Below are positions 11,415-23,933 of a DNA stretch of 64,000 bases, piece by piece. Within the stretch, counting starts at the first letter, position 1. The number at the start of each line of letters is the position of its first letter. The stretch is from Callorhinus ursinus (taxonomy: Eukaryota > Chordata > Mammalia > Carnivora > Otariidae). The stretch spans positions 60,576,212-60,640,211 of the forward strand of contig NW_020312828.1 in the NCBI RefSeq assembly GCF_003265705.1. Direction: 5' to 3'. The notes below the pieces were generated by a model. That model made no database searches. It had not been told where the DNA came from and worked only from the letters and a program-made list of their open reading frames with translations. Position numbers and translations under genes: made by a program.

Positions 11415-14275
11415 TTTTTTCATCTTTTTAAAATTGAAGTATAGTTAACATAAAATGTTAGCTTCAGGTATACAACACTGATTCAACAATTCTGTATATT
11501 ACTCAGTGTTCACCACAATAAGTGTAGTCACCATCTGTCGCATCTACATTATACAATATTATCGACTATTTTCTCTGTGCTGCATTTCTCATCTCTGTGA
11601 CTTATTTATTTCATATCCAGAATTTTGTACCTCCTAATCCCCTTTAGCTATTTCACCTATCTCCCCACATACCTCCCTTTTGGAAATCACCAGTTCTCTG
11701 TATTCAAGAGTCTGTGTTTGTTTCATTTCTTTGTTTTTTAGATTCCACATATAAGGGAAATCACATGGTATTTGTCTCTAACTTATTTCACTTGCAAACA
11801 GTTGTTGCAAATGGCACAATCTCATTCTTTTTTATGGCTGAGTAATATTTCATTATATATATACCACATCTTTTTTATCCATCATCTATCAATGGACACT
11901 TGGGTTTCTTCCATATCTTGGATATTGTAAATACTGCAGTAAATATAGGGGCATATATATCTTTTCAAATTAGTGTTTTGGGCTTTTTTTTGGGTGGGGG
12001 CAGATACCTAGTAGTGGAATTACTGTATCATGTGGTGATTCTTTTTTAAAAAATTTTTAAAGATTTTATTTATTTGACAGAGCACACAAGTAGACATAGA
12101 GGCTGGCAGAGGGAGAGGGAGAAGCAGGCTTCCCGCTGAGCAGAGAGCCCAACACGGGGCTCTTTCCCAGGACCCTGGGACCATGACCTGAGCCGAAGGC
12201 AGCTGCTTAATGACTGAGCCACCCAGGCACTCCTCTATTTTTAATTTTTTGAGAAACCTCCACAGTGGCTGCACCAATTTACATTCCCACCAACAGTTTG
12301 CAAGGGTTCCTTTTTTTCCCCACATCCTTGCCAACACTTGGTATTTCTTGTCTTTTTTATTCTAGCCATTCTGACAGGTGTAACGTGATATCTCACTGTG
12401 GTTTTGATTTGCATTTCCCTGATGATGAGTGATGTTGAGCATCTTTTCATATGTCTATTGGCCAATGGCAGGTCGTCTTTGGAAAAATGTCTATTTAGGT
12501 CCTCTCATTTTTAATTAGATTATTTGTTTCTAAGGTGTTGAGTTGTATGAGTTCTTTATATATTTTTTGGGTACCAACCCATTATCAAATATATCATTTG
12601 CAAATATCTTCTCCCATTCAGTATGTTGCCTTTTTGTTTTGTTGATGGTTTCCTTTGCTGTGCAGAAATTTTTTGTTTTAATGTAATCCCATTTGTTTTT
12701 GCTTTAGTTTCCCTTGTCTGAGAAGACATATCTAGAAAGAAGTTGCTAAGGCCAATGTTGAAGAGTGTTTCACTTGGAGTTTCACTTGGAGTTTCATGGT
12801 TTCAGGTCTTACATTTAGGTCTTTAATCCATTTTGAGTTTATTTTTGTATATGGTGTAAGAAAGTCATCCAGTTTCATTCTATTGTATATAGCTGTCCAG
12901 TTTTCCCAGCACCATTTATTGAAGAGATTCTTTCCTGCATTACATATTCTTGCCTTTTTTGTTATAGATTAATTGACCATATAAATATGAGTTTATTTCT
13001 GGACTCTCTGTTCCATTGATCTATGTGTTTGTGTGTCAGTACCCTACTGTTTTGATTACAACAGCTTTGTGGTATATCTTGAAATCTGGGATTGTGATAC
13101 CTCCACCTTTGTTCTTCTTTTTCAAGATTGCTTTGGCTCCTTGGGGGTCTTTTGTGGTTCCATTCAAATTTTACAATTATTTGTTCTAGTTCTGTGAAAA
13201 ATGCTTTTGGTGTTTTGATAGGGATTTTGTTGAATCTGTAGATTTCTTTGGGTAGTATGGATATTTTAACAATTCTTCCAATCCATGAGCGTGGAATATC
13301 TTTCCATTTGTTTGTGTCATTCTTTCATTAATGTTTTATAGTTTTCAGAGTACATGTCTTTCATGTCTTTGTTTAAACTTATTCCTAGGTATTCTTTTAG
13401 GTACAAATAGTAAATGGGATTGTTTTCTTAATTTCTCTTTCTGCTACTTCATTATTAGTGGATAGAAATGCAACAGATTTCTGTATATTAATTTTGTATC
13501 CATAACTTTACGGAATTCATTTATCAGTTCTAATAGTTTTTTGATGGCATCTTTATGGATTCTATATATAGTATCATTTCATCTGCCAATAGTGACAGTT
13601 TTACTTAATTTGAATGCCTTTTATTTCTTGTGTGATTGCTGCAGCTAGGACTTCCAGTACTGTGTTGAATAAAAGTAACCATAGTGGACATCCTTGTCTT
13701 ATTCCTGATCTTAGAGGAAAAGCTTTCAGTTTTTCACCATGGAGTGTGAAGTTAGCTGTGGGGTTTTCATATATGGTCTTTATTGTGTTGAGATATGTTC
13801 CCTCTAAATCCACTCTGTTGGAAGTTTTTATCATGAATGGATGTTATGTTTTGTCAAATGATTTTTCTGCATCTGTTGAGATATGGTTTTTATCCTTTTT
13901 CTTGTTGATGTGATGTATCACATTGATTTGCAAATATTGAACCACCCTTGAATCCCTGAAATAAATCCTACTTGATCATGATGAATGACTTTTTAATGTA
14001 TTGTTGAATTTTGTTTGCTAATATTTTGTGGGGATTTTTGCATCTACGTTCATCAGAGGTATTGGCCTATAGTCTTTCTTTATTTCTTTCCTTTTTTTTT
14101 TTTGTAGTGTCTTTGGTTTGGGTATCAAGGTAATTTTGAGTCCTCTCTTTTCTTGGTTAGTCTAAAGATTTGTCCATTGTGTTTTCCAAAAGCCAGCTTA
14201 GTTTCATTGATCTTTTATTGTCTTTTTAGTCTTTATTTCACTTATTTCCCCCTGGATATTTGTTATTTTCTTAAG
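11415..14275 (-). mobile_element. L1, 5'-truncated, antisense (3' UTR to ORF2 reverse transcriptase)
   Basis: Reversed 3' UTR at 11415-11900, then ORF2 C-terminus with CGEKKEPL, then the reverse transcriptase region. The minus-strand frame at 13601-13834 shows GIRQGCPL followed by [10 protein letters not shown], the RT motif just upstream of the catalytic box. Stops and frameshifts are frequent. Part of ORF2 is missing near 14100-14200. A CAN-SINE interrupts it at 12041. Confidence 0.88.
12041..12234 (-). mobile_element. CAN-SINE, antisense
   Basis: Full-length body from the T-run through 'gaagcaggcttcccgctgag' to 'actgagccacccaggcactc'. The 105-codon minus-strand ORF at 12020-12337 is an accidental L1-SINE chimera. 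Confidence 0.96.
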
Positions 14276-14304
14276 GCCAATTTCTAGTTTATAACTTTAG
14301 GCAA

Positions 14305-14465
14305 ATAAATTATTGTCCCTATGACTTAGTTTCCTCATCCACAAAATGGGAATGACAGTTCTGATCTCCTAGGGATTTTGTCAGGATTAAATAAGGTAAT
14401 GCATGTAAAATGATTCGTCCAGAAACTGGTATATATTAAATGCTAGGTAAACATTATATAATCAT
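14305..14465 (+). mobile_element. MIR
   Basis: 'gtttcctcatccacaaaatg', 'caggattaaataaggtaatg' and 'aaatgctaggtaaacatta' follow the MIR core and 3' order. Confidence 0.8.
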
Positions 14466-15884
14466 ATTGGAGCATGATAAGCACAGTGTCCATGTAAAAT
14501 GTGTACACATGGTAGCAGGCGATGGGGTAAGAGGAACGTTCATCTTACTTAATGCCTCAATTTCCAGGTGACAGGGCCAGTGTGAGTGCTAAAAATTCAG
14601 CCTCAGGGTGGGTCTCATGGATATGCAACCTGTGTGGTCTCAAAGTGTTTTGTGACTGGTTTAATGTTCTGTTGTTGCCATCTTGAAATTCTTATTTTTC
14701 AACAAGAGACTTTACCTTTTTTTTTTTTTTTTGCACTCATCTGAAAGTTTATGTAGCCAGTACTGCCTCATCTTAGAGCCCATATCTTCCCAGAGAAGGC
14801 AAGACTGAAAGAGCCACTACCCCTATAGCAGAGACCAAAACTTTTCCCAGTTCCCCCACAGCATGGCCAGTAAATTCAACCTGATTAGTGGGAGTTCTAT
14901 TCTATCATAATCCCATCTCTTTGTGACTGCTCTTCATTCAAAGATGCTCCACCATCCCACAAAATAATGCCTACCCTCAAGTGGAAACCTCCTTGGCTTT
15001 ATGAGTATGACTGGGGTGGTCTGTGTAAGGTTTTCCCTCCAAGTTTTTGGGATTTGGGAACTATTGCTTGATCATTTTTCATTAGGCAAAAGGATCTTGT
15101 GGACAAGATTAGGGCTCTGCTCTGCCACAGTAAAAAAAATAAATAAATCTCTAGGTCTTGAAGAAACAGTGGAGGTTCAAGAAGAAACACACATAAAATC
15201 ATTAAGCTATCATTTTAGAGGTATTTCCAACTTGTCAAAACCACTCTGAAGTCTGTCTTGCTAACGAGAGGCATTCTTGGGGTTTTACAGACACTGAGTT
15301 GGGAAGGAATTTCTCTGTGAGATGACCAAGATTGTAGTCAGTAAAATGATCCAGCAGAGCAATATTGCATTTGGAGCCAACGAGTTCAAATCCTGTTTGT
15401 CCAGGTGCAGCGTTCATGTGCATATGTATCCACTCAGACGCTCTGCTACCCAGGGCTGCCAACATGGCCAGGTGTGCGCTGGGCTTGTGGGCTTAGTCAC
15501 GGGAAGGCCGCACCTCACAGAAAAGTTGGGGGGATCCAGGGTGGGAGCCTATAGCTCCTCCCGGTGAAATGATGTGCCTGAAATAACAAAGGAAAGAAAT
15601 CAAAACAAAATGGAGCCACAGCATAAGTGTTCCAGCTAAGCTTAGGAGTGATGAAAGTGGAAAGAAAATTTAGCTGGAATTCAAACTGTGGCTAGGGTCA
15701 TGAGGGTTAATAAATCAGTAAGTCTGGAAAACGTTAAGTCTCAGTAAAATTAGGAAGTTGCATTACACTGTCATTCAACTAGTGTTATTAAAAAGCAATT
15801 ATTAGCACATGTGTCTCTTCTCTGGAGGATCTTTCATTTATTTATCAGTAAGCCTTGGCTTCTCCCAGAGACAGTTATACATTG
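14466..15884. other. Unassigned non-coding stretch
   Basis: Low-repeat DNA. Contains a T-run of about 15 at 14718. The 60-80-codon ORFs at 14999-15567 overlap each other on both strands and resemble nothing known. Confidence 0.5.
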
Positions 15885-15995
15885 TTAAAATGGGTCCTGC
15901 CACTTGTTAGTTGTGTGGCCTTGGGATTATTTAAGATCTCTGAATCTCAGTTTATTCATCTGTAAATTGGATTTCATAATAACAATCTTTTTGGG
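15885..15995 (+). mobile_element. MIR fragment
   Basis: 'gccacttgttagttgtgtgg', 'ccttggga' and 'ctcagtttattcatctgtaa' are the MIR core. Confidence 0.75.
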
Positions 15996-16082
15996 TGGTG
16001 GCTTTCAAATATTTTGGCAGTAGGCTGGAGTAAGGAATATCATCTTATATCACAGTGTAGTATGCTATACATACACATTTCC

Positions 16083-16284
16083 TTTTTTTATTTTTTAAAG
16101 ATTTTATTTATTTGACAGAGAGAGAGAGAGAGCGAGAGAGGGAACACAAGCAGGGGGAGTGGGAGAGGGAGAAGCAGGCTTCCCACTGAGCAGGGAGCCC
16201 GATGCGGGGCTCGATCCCAGGACTTTGGGATCATGACCTGAGCCGAAGGCAGACGCTTAACGACTGAGCCACCCAGGTGCCCCC
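16083..16284 (-). mobile_element. CAN-SINE, antisense, little diverged
   Basis: Near-consensus copy with a (GA)n tract, 'gggaacacaagcagggggag' and 'gagccacccaggtgcccc'. A short catttc-like repeat flanks it. Confidence 0.97.
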
Positions 16285-17054
16285 GCATTTCTTTATACAT
16301 TGTTTTTCATGGCCATTTTGCCCTTCGCTGCTTACAGAAATCACACTATGTGCTAGACGCAGTAGATAATGAATATAGTAGATGCTCAATGAAGTAAATG
16401 AGATTGAACAACTCCACTGTTTCCACAGCCAGCTCAAGTGTTAAGGTGAGCAGAAATGCATGTGGCAGATGTACCAAGACCTCTTCCAGGAGATGAGGTC
16501 CCACCTTAGGGCAACATTCTGTCACTGTCGAGTTTGGGGGACATAACTAGGCATATTTGGTCTACTGACACCTGACCTAATATGGGACCCCAGAGTCTGC
16601 TATACCGGAGGTTTATTCTATAACCTGAATTTCTTCATCCACAACAGTGGTGATCCTAACACCCACTTCACGAGATGATGTAATGAAAGCAAAAGTTCCC
16701 GGGAACAGTTGTGAAAACAAGTTCCCTATAAGCCCTCAACTGAGTGGGACTTCTGCCCTTTGTAGACCACCCATCAAATCAGAGCTCTTTGAAGTTCCCT
16801 TAGATGAAAAAATGCCATTGAATAGGCATCCTGCAAAAGCTATTATTTTTCCAAATTGGGATTTTACATATAAACACTTTTATTTATGTTCATGACACGT
16901 GCAACCAGTGTACCTTTTGGTCTCTTAGAATCTGGTTTGTTTTTTAATGGCATCTTCCAGGTGGACTTGCTTTTGGAGAGTGCTCCTTCTAAACAACACC
17001 AGAACAATAGATTTGGGTTATACTGACAAGTAAGGGAATCCTAGAGGCCTCTGC
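16285..17054. other. Unassigned non-coding stretch
   Basis: No exon recognised. A weak MIR-like trace lies near 16330-16400. The 82-codon ORF at 16647-16895 has no recognisable domain. Confidence 0.45.
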
Positions 17055-17930
17055 GGTTTATTCATTTATTTGTGCATTAATTCATTCAACAAACTTTGAG
17101 TACTCACTTTTTGCCAGGCACTGTGATAGGTGTAGGGATACAGAAGCAAAAGAGATTATCTTTGCCCCTAGGAGCTAACATTCCTGCAGAGGAAGCAGAC
17201 ACCTCAACAAACAACTATACTGCAATAGGCAAGGCTATAATACAATAAATATGTGTTGATTTCCCTCTAGTGCCAGAGACTGTTCTGGGGCTGAGAATAC
17301 ATTGTGTATACACAGCACTCCCCATCAAGAACTTATATGCTAATGTCGGGGAAAGTTACGATTTGGCTGTTGTAGGCACAAAGGTGAAGGCAGCTAGCTA
17401 ACTTTGCGTGGGGGAATCACAGAAGACTTCCTGGAGGAGGTGATATTTGAGCTGAGACTTAATGACTGAGTAGGGCTTTCTAAATGAAGGCTATGGGAGG
17501 TGGAAACTATGGGGGAGGGCATGTGGAAGGGCTAGGGCTTTTGTTCAGAGGAAATAGCATCTACTAATGTATGTGTGGTTATATCTGGGGGGGTGGGAAG
17601 AGATGGAAAGGTCAGCTCATAAAGGGATGCAAGGACTTTGGATTTCATTCTGTAGATGCTAGGGCTTTATGCAGAGACTCAACATTGTAAGACTTGTGTT
17701 TTAAAATGATTTTTCAACACCATAAGGAAGAAGGATTTCTTGGGTGTGGGGCTGTGCAAGAATGTTGTCAGGGAGAGAGTTTACAAGTCTGATCCAGTTA
17801 TCCAAAAAGGAATGGAAAAGCTTGAACTAAAAACAGTGGCGTTGAGAGTGAAGAAGAGGGGATGGATGCAAGAGAAATCTTGGATACAGAATCTATAGAT
17901 GTACAGAATGCTGGAGGATAGGATGAGAAC
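17055..17930 (+). repeat. Ancient mammalian repeat, long copy
   Basis: Begins 'attcattcaacaaactttga', then 'gccaggcactgtgatagg', 'cttcctggaggaggtgatat', 'gagctgagacttaatga' and 'tttggatttcattctgtag'. This is the order of a well-known long non-coding mammalian repeat also seen at 41910-43330. Family not named here. Confidence 0.6.
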
Positions 17931-18254
17931 ATTCAAAGGAGTGGAATTCAAAGTGACTGCTAGGTTTCTGGTTTCCGTGACTTAAGTGGTTGACATCTGA
18001 TGATGCCATAGGGACCATAGGAAATCACCCTGGATGTTCCTCTTATTTTCAGATTATAGTTTAAAGAAACCATTGCCACCCATGCTGTGGACAAATGGCT
18101 AGTTGATTTGTGCAAGTTCTTCCATGCTAGGAATGGAGTTTTGATGTTTGTATATATATACTGACCTGACACACATACTGACCCCACTTGCTAAACTGAC
18201 CACCACGTGTCACTTTGTTTTATTTTTTGTAAATGGCATGTTACTGCAGTATCA
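17931..18254. other. Unassigned non-coding stretch
   Basis: No feature recognised. Confidence 0.45.
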
Positions 18255-18467
18255 CAGTGTTGAGGATATATGCATGGGTTCTGGAGCCAGACTGGGCACA
18301 AACCCTGCCTCTGTCTCACTTATAGACTAACCTGGGGTGAGTCTCCCCCTCCATAAAATTGTCCTATAACAATCACACCTGCCTCTTAGGGGCATTGTGA
18401 AGATTAAATGAGTTAATTCATGGTAACTCGCTCAGAACATGGCCCACCTGGCATTTAGTAGGTGCTC
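18255..18467 (+). mobile_element. MIR, nearly complete
   Basis: 'gggttctggagccagactgg' (tRNA-related part), 'gaagattaaatgagttaatt' and 'tttagtaggtgctctgtga' in MIR order. A young L1 inserted at its 3' edge. Confidence 0.85.
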
Positions 18468-18482
18468 TGTGATTGTTATCTT

Positions 18483-18774
18483 CTTTTTCTCTCTTTACAT
18501 TTTTTATTGTTGTGTTAATCACCATACATTACATCGTTAGTTCTTGATGTAGTGATCCATGATTCATTGTTTGTGCACAACACCCACTGCTCCATGCAGA
18601 ATGTGCCCTCTTTAATACCCATCACCAGGCTAACCCATCCCCCCACCCCCTCCTCTCTAGAACCCTCAGTTTGTTTTTCAGAGTCCATCATCTCTCCTGG
18701 TTCGTCTCCCCCTCCGATTTACTCCCTTTCATTCTTCCCCTCCTGTCTTCTTTTTTTTTTTTCTTAACATGTAT
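18483..18774 (-). mobile_element. Young L1, 5'-truncated to about 290 bp, antisense, with 15-bp target-site duplication
   Basis: Carnivore L1 3' end ('accatacattacatcgttag', 'aacacccactgctccatgca'). Perfect direct repeats tgtgattgttatctt flank it at 18468-18482 and 18775-18789. Confidence 0.93.
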
Positions 18775-18874
18775 TGTGATTGTTATCTTTTATCATTATG
18801 CCAGGAATGGCTCCATGGAGTGGAGGGCCCCTGATGCTGCTTGAATGGCATCTATGCCTATTACTGACATGCAG

Positions 18875-18932
18875 AGCTCTTGCTCTGTGCCAGGCTCTGG
18901 GCCAGCTCTTGCTCTGTGCCAGGCTCTGGGCG
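18875..18932 (+). repeat. 29-bp tandem duplication
   Basis: Two copies of a 29-bp unit starting 'agctcttgctctgtgccagg', at 18875-18903 and 18904-18932, differing only at the last base. Confidence 0.95.
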
Positions 18933-19130
18933 ATGGGCTGTGTGTATATTATCTCCTTCAGGTGCACAACAGAGTTATGAGGTCCTATGTATAGTGTCAC
19001 GATTGCAGTATTCTAGAAAAGGACCGATAACTACAGATGTTAACCAACCTGCCTGAAATCACACAGCTAGTGAGTAGAGGAACCAGGATCCAGACACCCT
19101 GGACTCCCTGGCCCTAATGCCCATGGACTT
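18933..19130 (-). mobile_element. MIR fragment, antisense
   Basis: 'ttatctccttcaggtgcaca', 'tcacacagctagtgagtaga' and 'ggaaccaggatccagaca' match reversed MIR. The tandem duplication may lie in its edge. Confidence 0.6.
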
Positions 19131-20649
19131 GAGCCAGGCTGTTGCTAGGACAGCTAGTGACCAGAGCAGCCACCCATTTCTATGAAGCCCCTGGCTAGAA
19201 GGGCCTCATTATGCCAAGAGCAAGAGCCATCTTGGTACTCTAAGAGCCTAGTCCAGTGCCACATGATGATGGAGTGCAGCCTAGCAGGTGCCCTCCAGTG
19301 TGTGAGAGAACGATTGAGCTGCTTCCTCTACCCCCTCCCTCAGCCGTCCACCCTGTCCCCATCAGGTCCCCCTCCTCCTCCTTTTCTTTCAGGAATTTAG
19401 ACCAGCTTCTAGAAGCCTTAAAAAAAAAATCAATTTAGCAGGTTGCAAAACATGGTAAGAATATGGTCTGGCAAAGATTATTTTAAATGGCAATTGCCTC
19501 AACTGCATTTAACTGAACCATCAAAGCCACTTAGAGGAGAATTTACTTTGAATACACATCTCCTGCTCTGCTTATCCGTTTCTACATCAGCATCTTCACA
19601 TCTTGCTAGAACCTGGTAAAAATATCAGGTCTCCTCTTTCATCTTACTTTTTAATTAGGTTCCTGCCCATGCTGCCAATGGTTCAGACCAGTGCATTTCC
19701 ATCTTGCACGAAGTCTTCTCTAATGCACAAAGATCACAGGCAGCTCGATACGAATGGGAAGTATTACTAATCACACTGTTTTTTTTCCATTGCAAGCTGA
19801 GACATGTAAGGGGACTTCAGGAATGAGTTACTGATGTCAGTTATTTCCAGGGTGCTGAAGTCTGAGCAGTTTGTACCAGGTCATTGTGTATAATCTCAGA
19901 GCAGATGCCGATTTCTAAGAACCTATTCCAGCCACAAAGTCTTCTACAAAGAGCTTCCCCCAAATTGTGGAAGTTAACTTTCCTAAGCTTTGATTCTGCC
20001 ATTGAAAACAAGCCTTATTTTCCCACTGAGGCACCACCACCCTGCAGTCTCTCCTTGTTCTTTTCTCCTGGAGAAAGAGTTCTGGCTTCCACTGAAGTCA
20101 AGTGTGATACTTTAGCTCAGCTAGATGTTTAAAATCTATACATTAAAAGACGATGAAATAATACACTCAGTCAACCTAGCAATGACCCATTGCTTTTTTA
20201 AAAGGATTCACTCCCAAGATTCTCTATGTTTAAAGTTTCCTTTGAAACTTTGAGATGATTTACAAAACCCAATTTACACACAGCTTTTCAAGAGCTCATC
20301 TTTGGACAAAAGCCACTATTTAGTTTGTGTTGTTTCAGAATCTTTGGCTAATGTAGCTTAAGTGCAGATCTCAAAAAAAAAAAAAAAAAAAAGAAAAACC
20401 TTATCTCTATAAAAAACAGTGTGGTCTTTTGGCACTATAGGCCACAAACGAGAAGTTCATGAAATTATAGGTTTGAGAAGGAACGCATTCTCATGGACTC
20501 AGGCATTTCATTTCTATATACTTTGCTGTATGTGTGGTGACCTCTCATGAATCTAAAGGTGACTTGGAGGCTTCATGCAAAGTGCTCCCCAAGTACAAAC
20601 TGACAGAGAGAGAGAAGTGTTGCTTTGTCTTTTTCTCTTTTAAAGCTAC
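19131..20649. other. Unassigned non-coding stretch
   Basis: Low-repeat sequence with no clear exon. A run of about 20 A at 20373-20392 is not attached to a recognisable SINE. The short ORFs here have no family match. Confidence 0.5.
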
Positions 20650-20905
20650 CATTTTATTGGGTGCTTATTATGGGCTGAATGATTTCCACAGTGCTTTAAA
20701 TACATCCTCTCATTTCATCCTTGCATGAAACTGATGCAGCTAGGATTAATTGTCCTTACCTTGCCCATGAGAAAGCTGAGCTTTTCTGGGAGATGCAGTC
20801 ATTTGTCCAACGTTACACAGCTAATGAATTAGTAGTCCTTGATTCAAATACAGGTTTGGGCAGTGTCAAAGGTCATACTCTGAGCCAGTGCACTTGCCAC
20901 TTGAC
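20650..20905 (-). mobile_element. MIR, antisense
   Basis: 'gtgcttattatgggctgaat', 'ttacacagctaatgaattag' and 'ttgattcaaatacaggttt' are the reversed MIR landmarks. Confidence 0.8.
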
Positions 20906-21254
20906 CTCAACTGCCCCTCCAGGCTGAGCCACTAAGGCTGGGGAGGGATTCAGGTGATAACTATGTGTTTCTGTTCTCCTGCAGCTGCAATGGAGGCAAT
21001 AGTATTTCTCATGACAGTGATCCTGGATGAGAAGATGCTTTCAGAGCACCTTGATAATCTTGTAAAGAACGACAATATGGGTGTGATGTCCCCCTCTGCA
21101 AGATTAGAGAGTATATACCACCTTGTATTGTGTTTTTTTTGTGTGCACTCCTTTCTTGAGTGGTCAGGAATGCATCTTATATTGTCTTAATATACCTTAC
21201 AGCACCTATCAGGTTAATGAGTGCTATGTAAACACTTAATGAAGCAACAGTAGT

Positions 21255-21510
21255 GTTAATAGCTAACATTTTATGAGCTCTTACTGTGAGCTCAGGCATG
21301 GTTCTAAATATTTAATATATCATAGACTCATTTAATCATTAATGTAGTAGGTTCAAATATCCTTCCCGTTTCACAGATGAGGAAACCAAGGCACCAAGAG
21401 GTTAAATGACTTGCCTAAGGACACACAGGAAATGGGAAAGATGGGATAAGAACCCAGGTCCTTTGGCTCCAGAATCTTCTTCCCTTACCACCGTATCCTA
21501 AAGCTTTTTG
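21255..21510 (-). mobile_element. MIR, antisense
   Basis: 'tgagctcttactgtgagc', 'ttcacagatgaggaaaccaa', 'aggttaaatgacttgcctaa' and 'aagaacccaggtcctttgg' are clear reversed MIR. Confidence 0.9.
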
Positions 21511-21529
21511 ATAAAATACTGTCTCATCA

Positions 21530-21830
21530 TAGCTCCCACTTCCACTGCACTGAATACCCCCTGCCCTAGTTTATTTTTTACCGTACCATTTCTCATAGCT
21601 GACATGTCATATACTTGCTTAACTATGTTATCTTTTTCGTTTTTTGTTCGTCTCCCGCACTAGAATGTAAGCCCAAGAGAACAGTGATTTCTGTCGTCTT
21701 TGTTTACTGCTGTATCTGCAGCACTGCTACTTCCTGGCACATCTATGAACCACTGATAAACACAGAACTGTGCCTGGCACGTCGTAGGCAGTGAACTGAT
21801 CTTCACTGAATGAGAGAGTAGCTGAATCCT
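21530..21830 (+). mobile_element. L2 3' end
   Basis: 'actagaatgtaagcccaaga', 'gtttactgctgtatctgcag' and 'gtgcctggcacgtcgtaggc' follow the L2 3' end order. Confidence 0.8.
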
Positions 21831-21991
21831 GGCATATCTGTAAGCTCATCAGAACTGGCAGCTACTCAGGATCCATCCTCCTATAATTCTGCCTACGGTT
21901 GTGATTTTGAATACAATGTAGTAGAGTGGTAGGTACATAAAACAAATTTCTCTGGGCTGAAGAGTGATTAAGGAGTCAAGAAGTGAATCAG

Positions 21992-22174
21992 GTGCAACAG
22001 GGTGGCTCAGTCAGTTAAGCATCTGACTTGGGCTCAGGTGCTGATCTTGGAGTCCTGGGATCGAGCCCCGGGTCCTTCAGCTGCCTACTCTGTGGGAGTC
22101 TGCTTCTCCCTCTCCCTCTGCTCCTGCTCCTGCTCCCTCTCTCTCTCAAATAAATAAAATCTTAAAAAAAAAAA
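21992..22174 (+). mobile_element. CAN-SINE
   Basis: Head 'gggtggctcagtcagttaag', body and A-tail. Near-identical direct repeats agtga(a/t)tcag at 21982-21991 and 22175-22184. Confidence 0.96.
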
Positions 22175-22184
22175 AGTGATTCAG

Positions 22185-22744
22185 CCAAAGGGAGGAAAGA
22201 TGTAGGAAGTTAGCTGGGGGTGGGGTGGTGGCCTCAGCACTGGTAGAACATGTATATGGGTGGAAAGATTTGCAGACTAAGAGGAAGGAAACTGTGAGAG
22301 GAAGAGTGGACTGGAGGTGATGCATGGGTGGAGGTGATGGATGGTTCTGCAAAGGGAGAGAGGAACTGGGTTGAGCTCCATCCAGTAGAGGGGCCAACCT
22401 TGCAAGGGTGGAGGACTGCTCCTGCTTCTGAAACACAGCAAAAGGAGGTGATGCCTGGTAATTCTGCAGAGATTTGAGCTACAGAGAAATTGAGAGAGAT
22501 CTTATTGCATGCTCCTGACCTCCCCAGGATAATAGCAGCGTTAAGGTCTCTATAGCTGATATTGAAGAAAATTCAGATTTAAAAAAATGATGTCAGGTGA
22601 AATGATAGTTTGGCACTGCTGAGACAGGGAACGGGACTGAACTTCAGCTCATTTAAGACATTCATTTCATGTAGGCAATCAGTAACAATGACAAGAAATT
22701 AAGACTGGGCTGTAATTAGTGTGAAATTGCTCTCTGTAAAACTG
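22185..22744. other. Unassigned non-coding stretch
   Basis: G-rich low-complexity patches but no exon or repeat family recognised. Confidence 0.5.
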
Positions 22745-23052
22745 TTGCTCATGTTGAGCAATTTTTCATGTATTTATTCTCCAAATCTCTCTTTTCTGGT
22801 AGAGTGTCTATTTAAATCTTTTGTCTACTTTTAATTGGGTTGTTTGTCTTATTGAGTTGCAAATGTTCCTTATACAAGTCCATTGTTATGTATGTATGAA
22901 TATAAAATATTTTCTCCTAGCCTGATTTGATTTTTCATTTTAACAATGATTCATGAAGAACAAAACTTTTCAAATTGATAAAGTTCAGTTTGTTGATTCT
23001 TTTTCTTTTAAAGTTCATGCTTTTGGTGTTTAAGAAATCTTTGCCAAATCCA

Positions 23053-23234
23053 GGGCACCTGGGTGGCTCAGTCGGTTAGGCGTCTGCCTTTGGCTCAGGG
23101 CATGATCCCAGGGTCCTGGGATGGAGCCCCACATCTGAGCGAGAAGCCTGCTTCTCCCTCTCCCTCTGCTGCTCCCCCTGCTTGTGCTCTCTCTCTCTCT
23201 TTCTCCGTCAAATAAATAAGTAAAATCTTAAGAA
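23053..23234 (+). mobile_element. CAN-SINE with 18-bp target-site duplication
   Basis: Direct repeats aaatctttgcca(a/g)atcca at 23035-23052 and 23235-23252, one mismatch. Full-length body and tail. Confidence 0.97.
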
Positions 23235-23933
23235 AAATCTTTGCCAGATCCAGATTATTAAAAATTTCTTCTTTGTTTTCTTTTTGAAGTTTTATAGTTT
23301 TAATTTTTCTCAGGTCTATGATCAATTTCAAGTTATTTTTTGTATATGGTATGAAGTAAGAGTTAAAGTTCTTTTTTTGTTGTTGTTGTTTTTCTTTGCA
23401 AGTGGCTAGCCAATTCCTCCAGGACCATTTACTGAAAATCTTATTCTTTCCCCATTGAATTGCCCTTACACTTTTGTCAAAAATCAATTGACTGTGTGTT
23501 GGTCTATTCATGGACTCATTATTTCCATTGTTTTATTTATCTATTATGATCCAGTATGACATTGTATTAATTGTTGTAGCTTTATAATAAGCCTTGAAAT
23601 CAGAAAGTGTAAATCCTTTAACACTGTTATTCTTTTTCAAAGTTGTTTCAGCTATATTCCATTCTTTGCATTTCCATATCCTGCTAGGCTTTTGATTGGG
23701 ATTACGCTCAGTCTATAAATCAATTTGGGGAAGAACTGACATCTCAACAATGAGGAGTCCTTTGATGTAAGAACACAGTCTAGTTCTCTACTTATGTCTT
23801 CATTAATTTCTCTTAAAAAATTTGTAGTTTTCATTATACAACTGTTGCACATCTTTTGCCAAATATTTCCCAATTTTCATATTTTTAAATGCTATTGTCC
23901 AAGATATTTTTTAAAATTTCCTGGAGCACCTGG

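Noticed and set aside
12020..12337. 105-codon minus-strand ORF
   Set aside because: A chance fusion of L1 ORF2 C-terminal codons and a CAN-SINE.
20534..21190. Candidate exons suggested by a run of plus-strand ORFs
   Set aside because: Most of the stretch is a reversed MIR. The remainder shows no convincing paired splice sites or domain.
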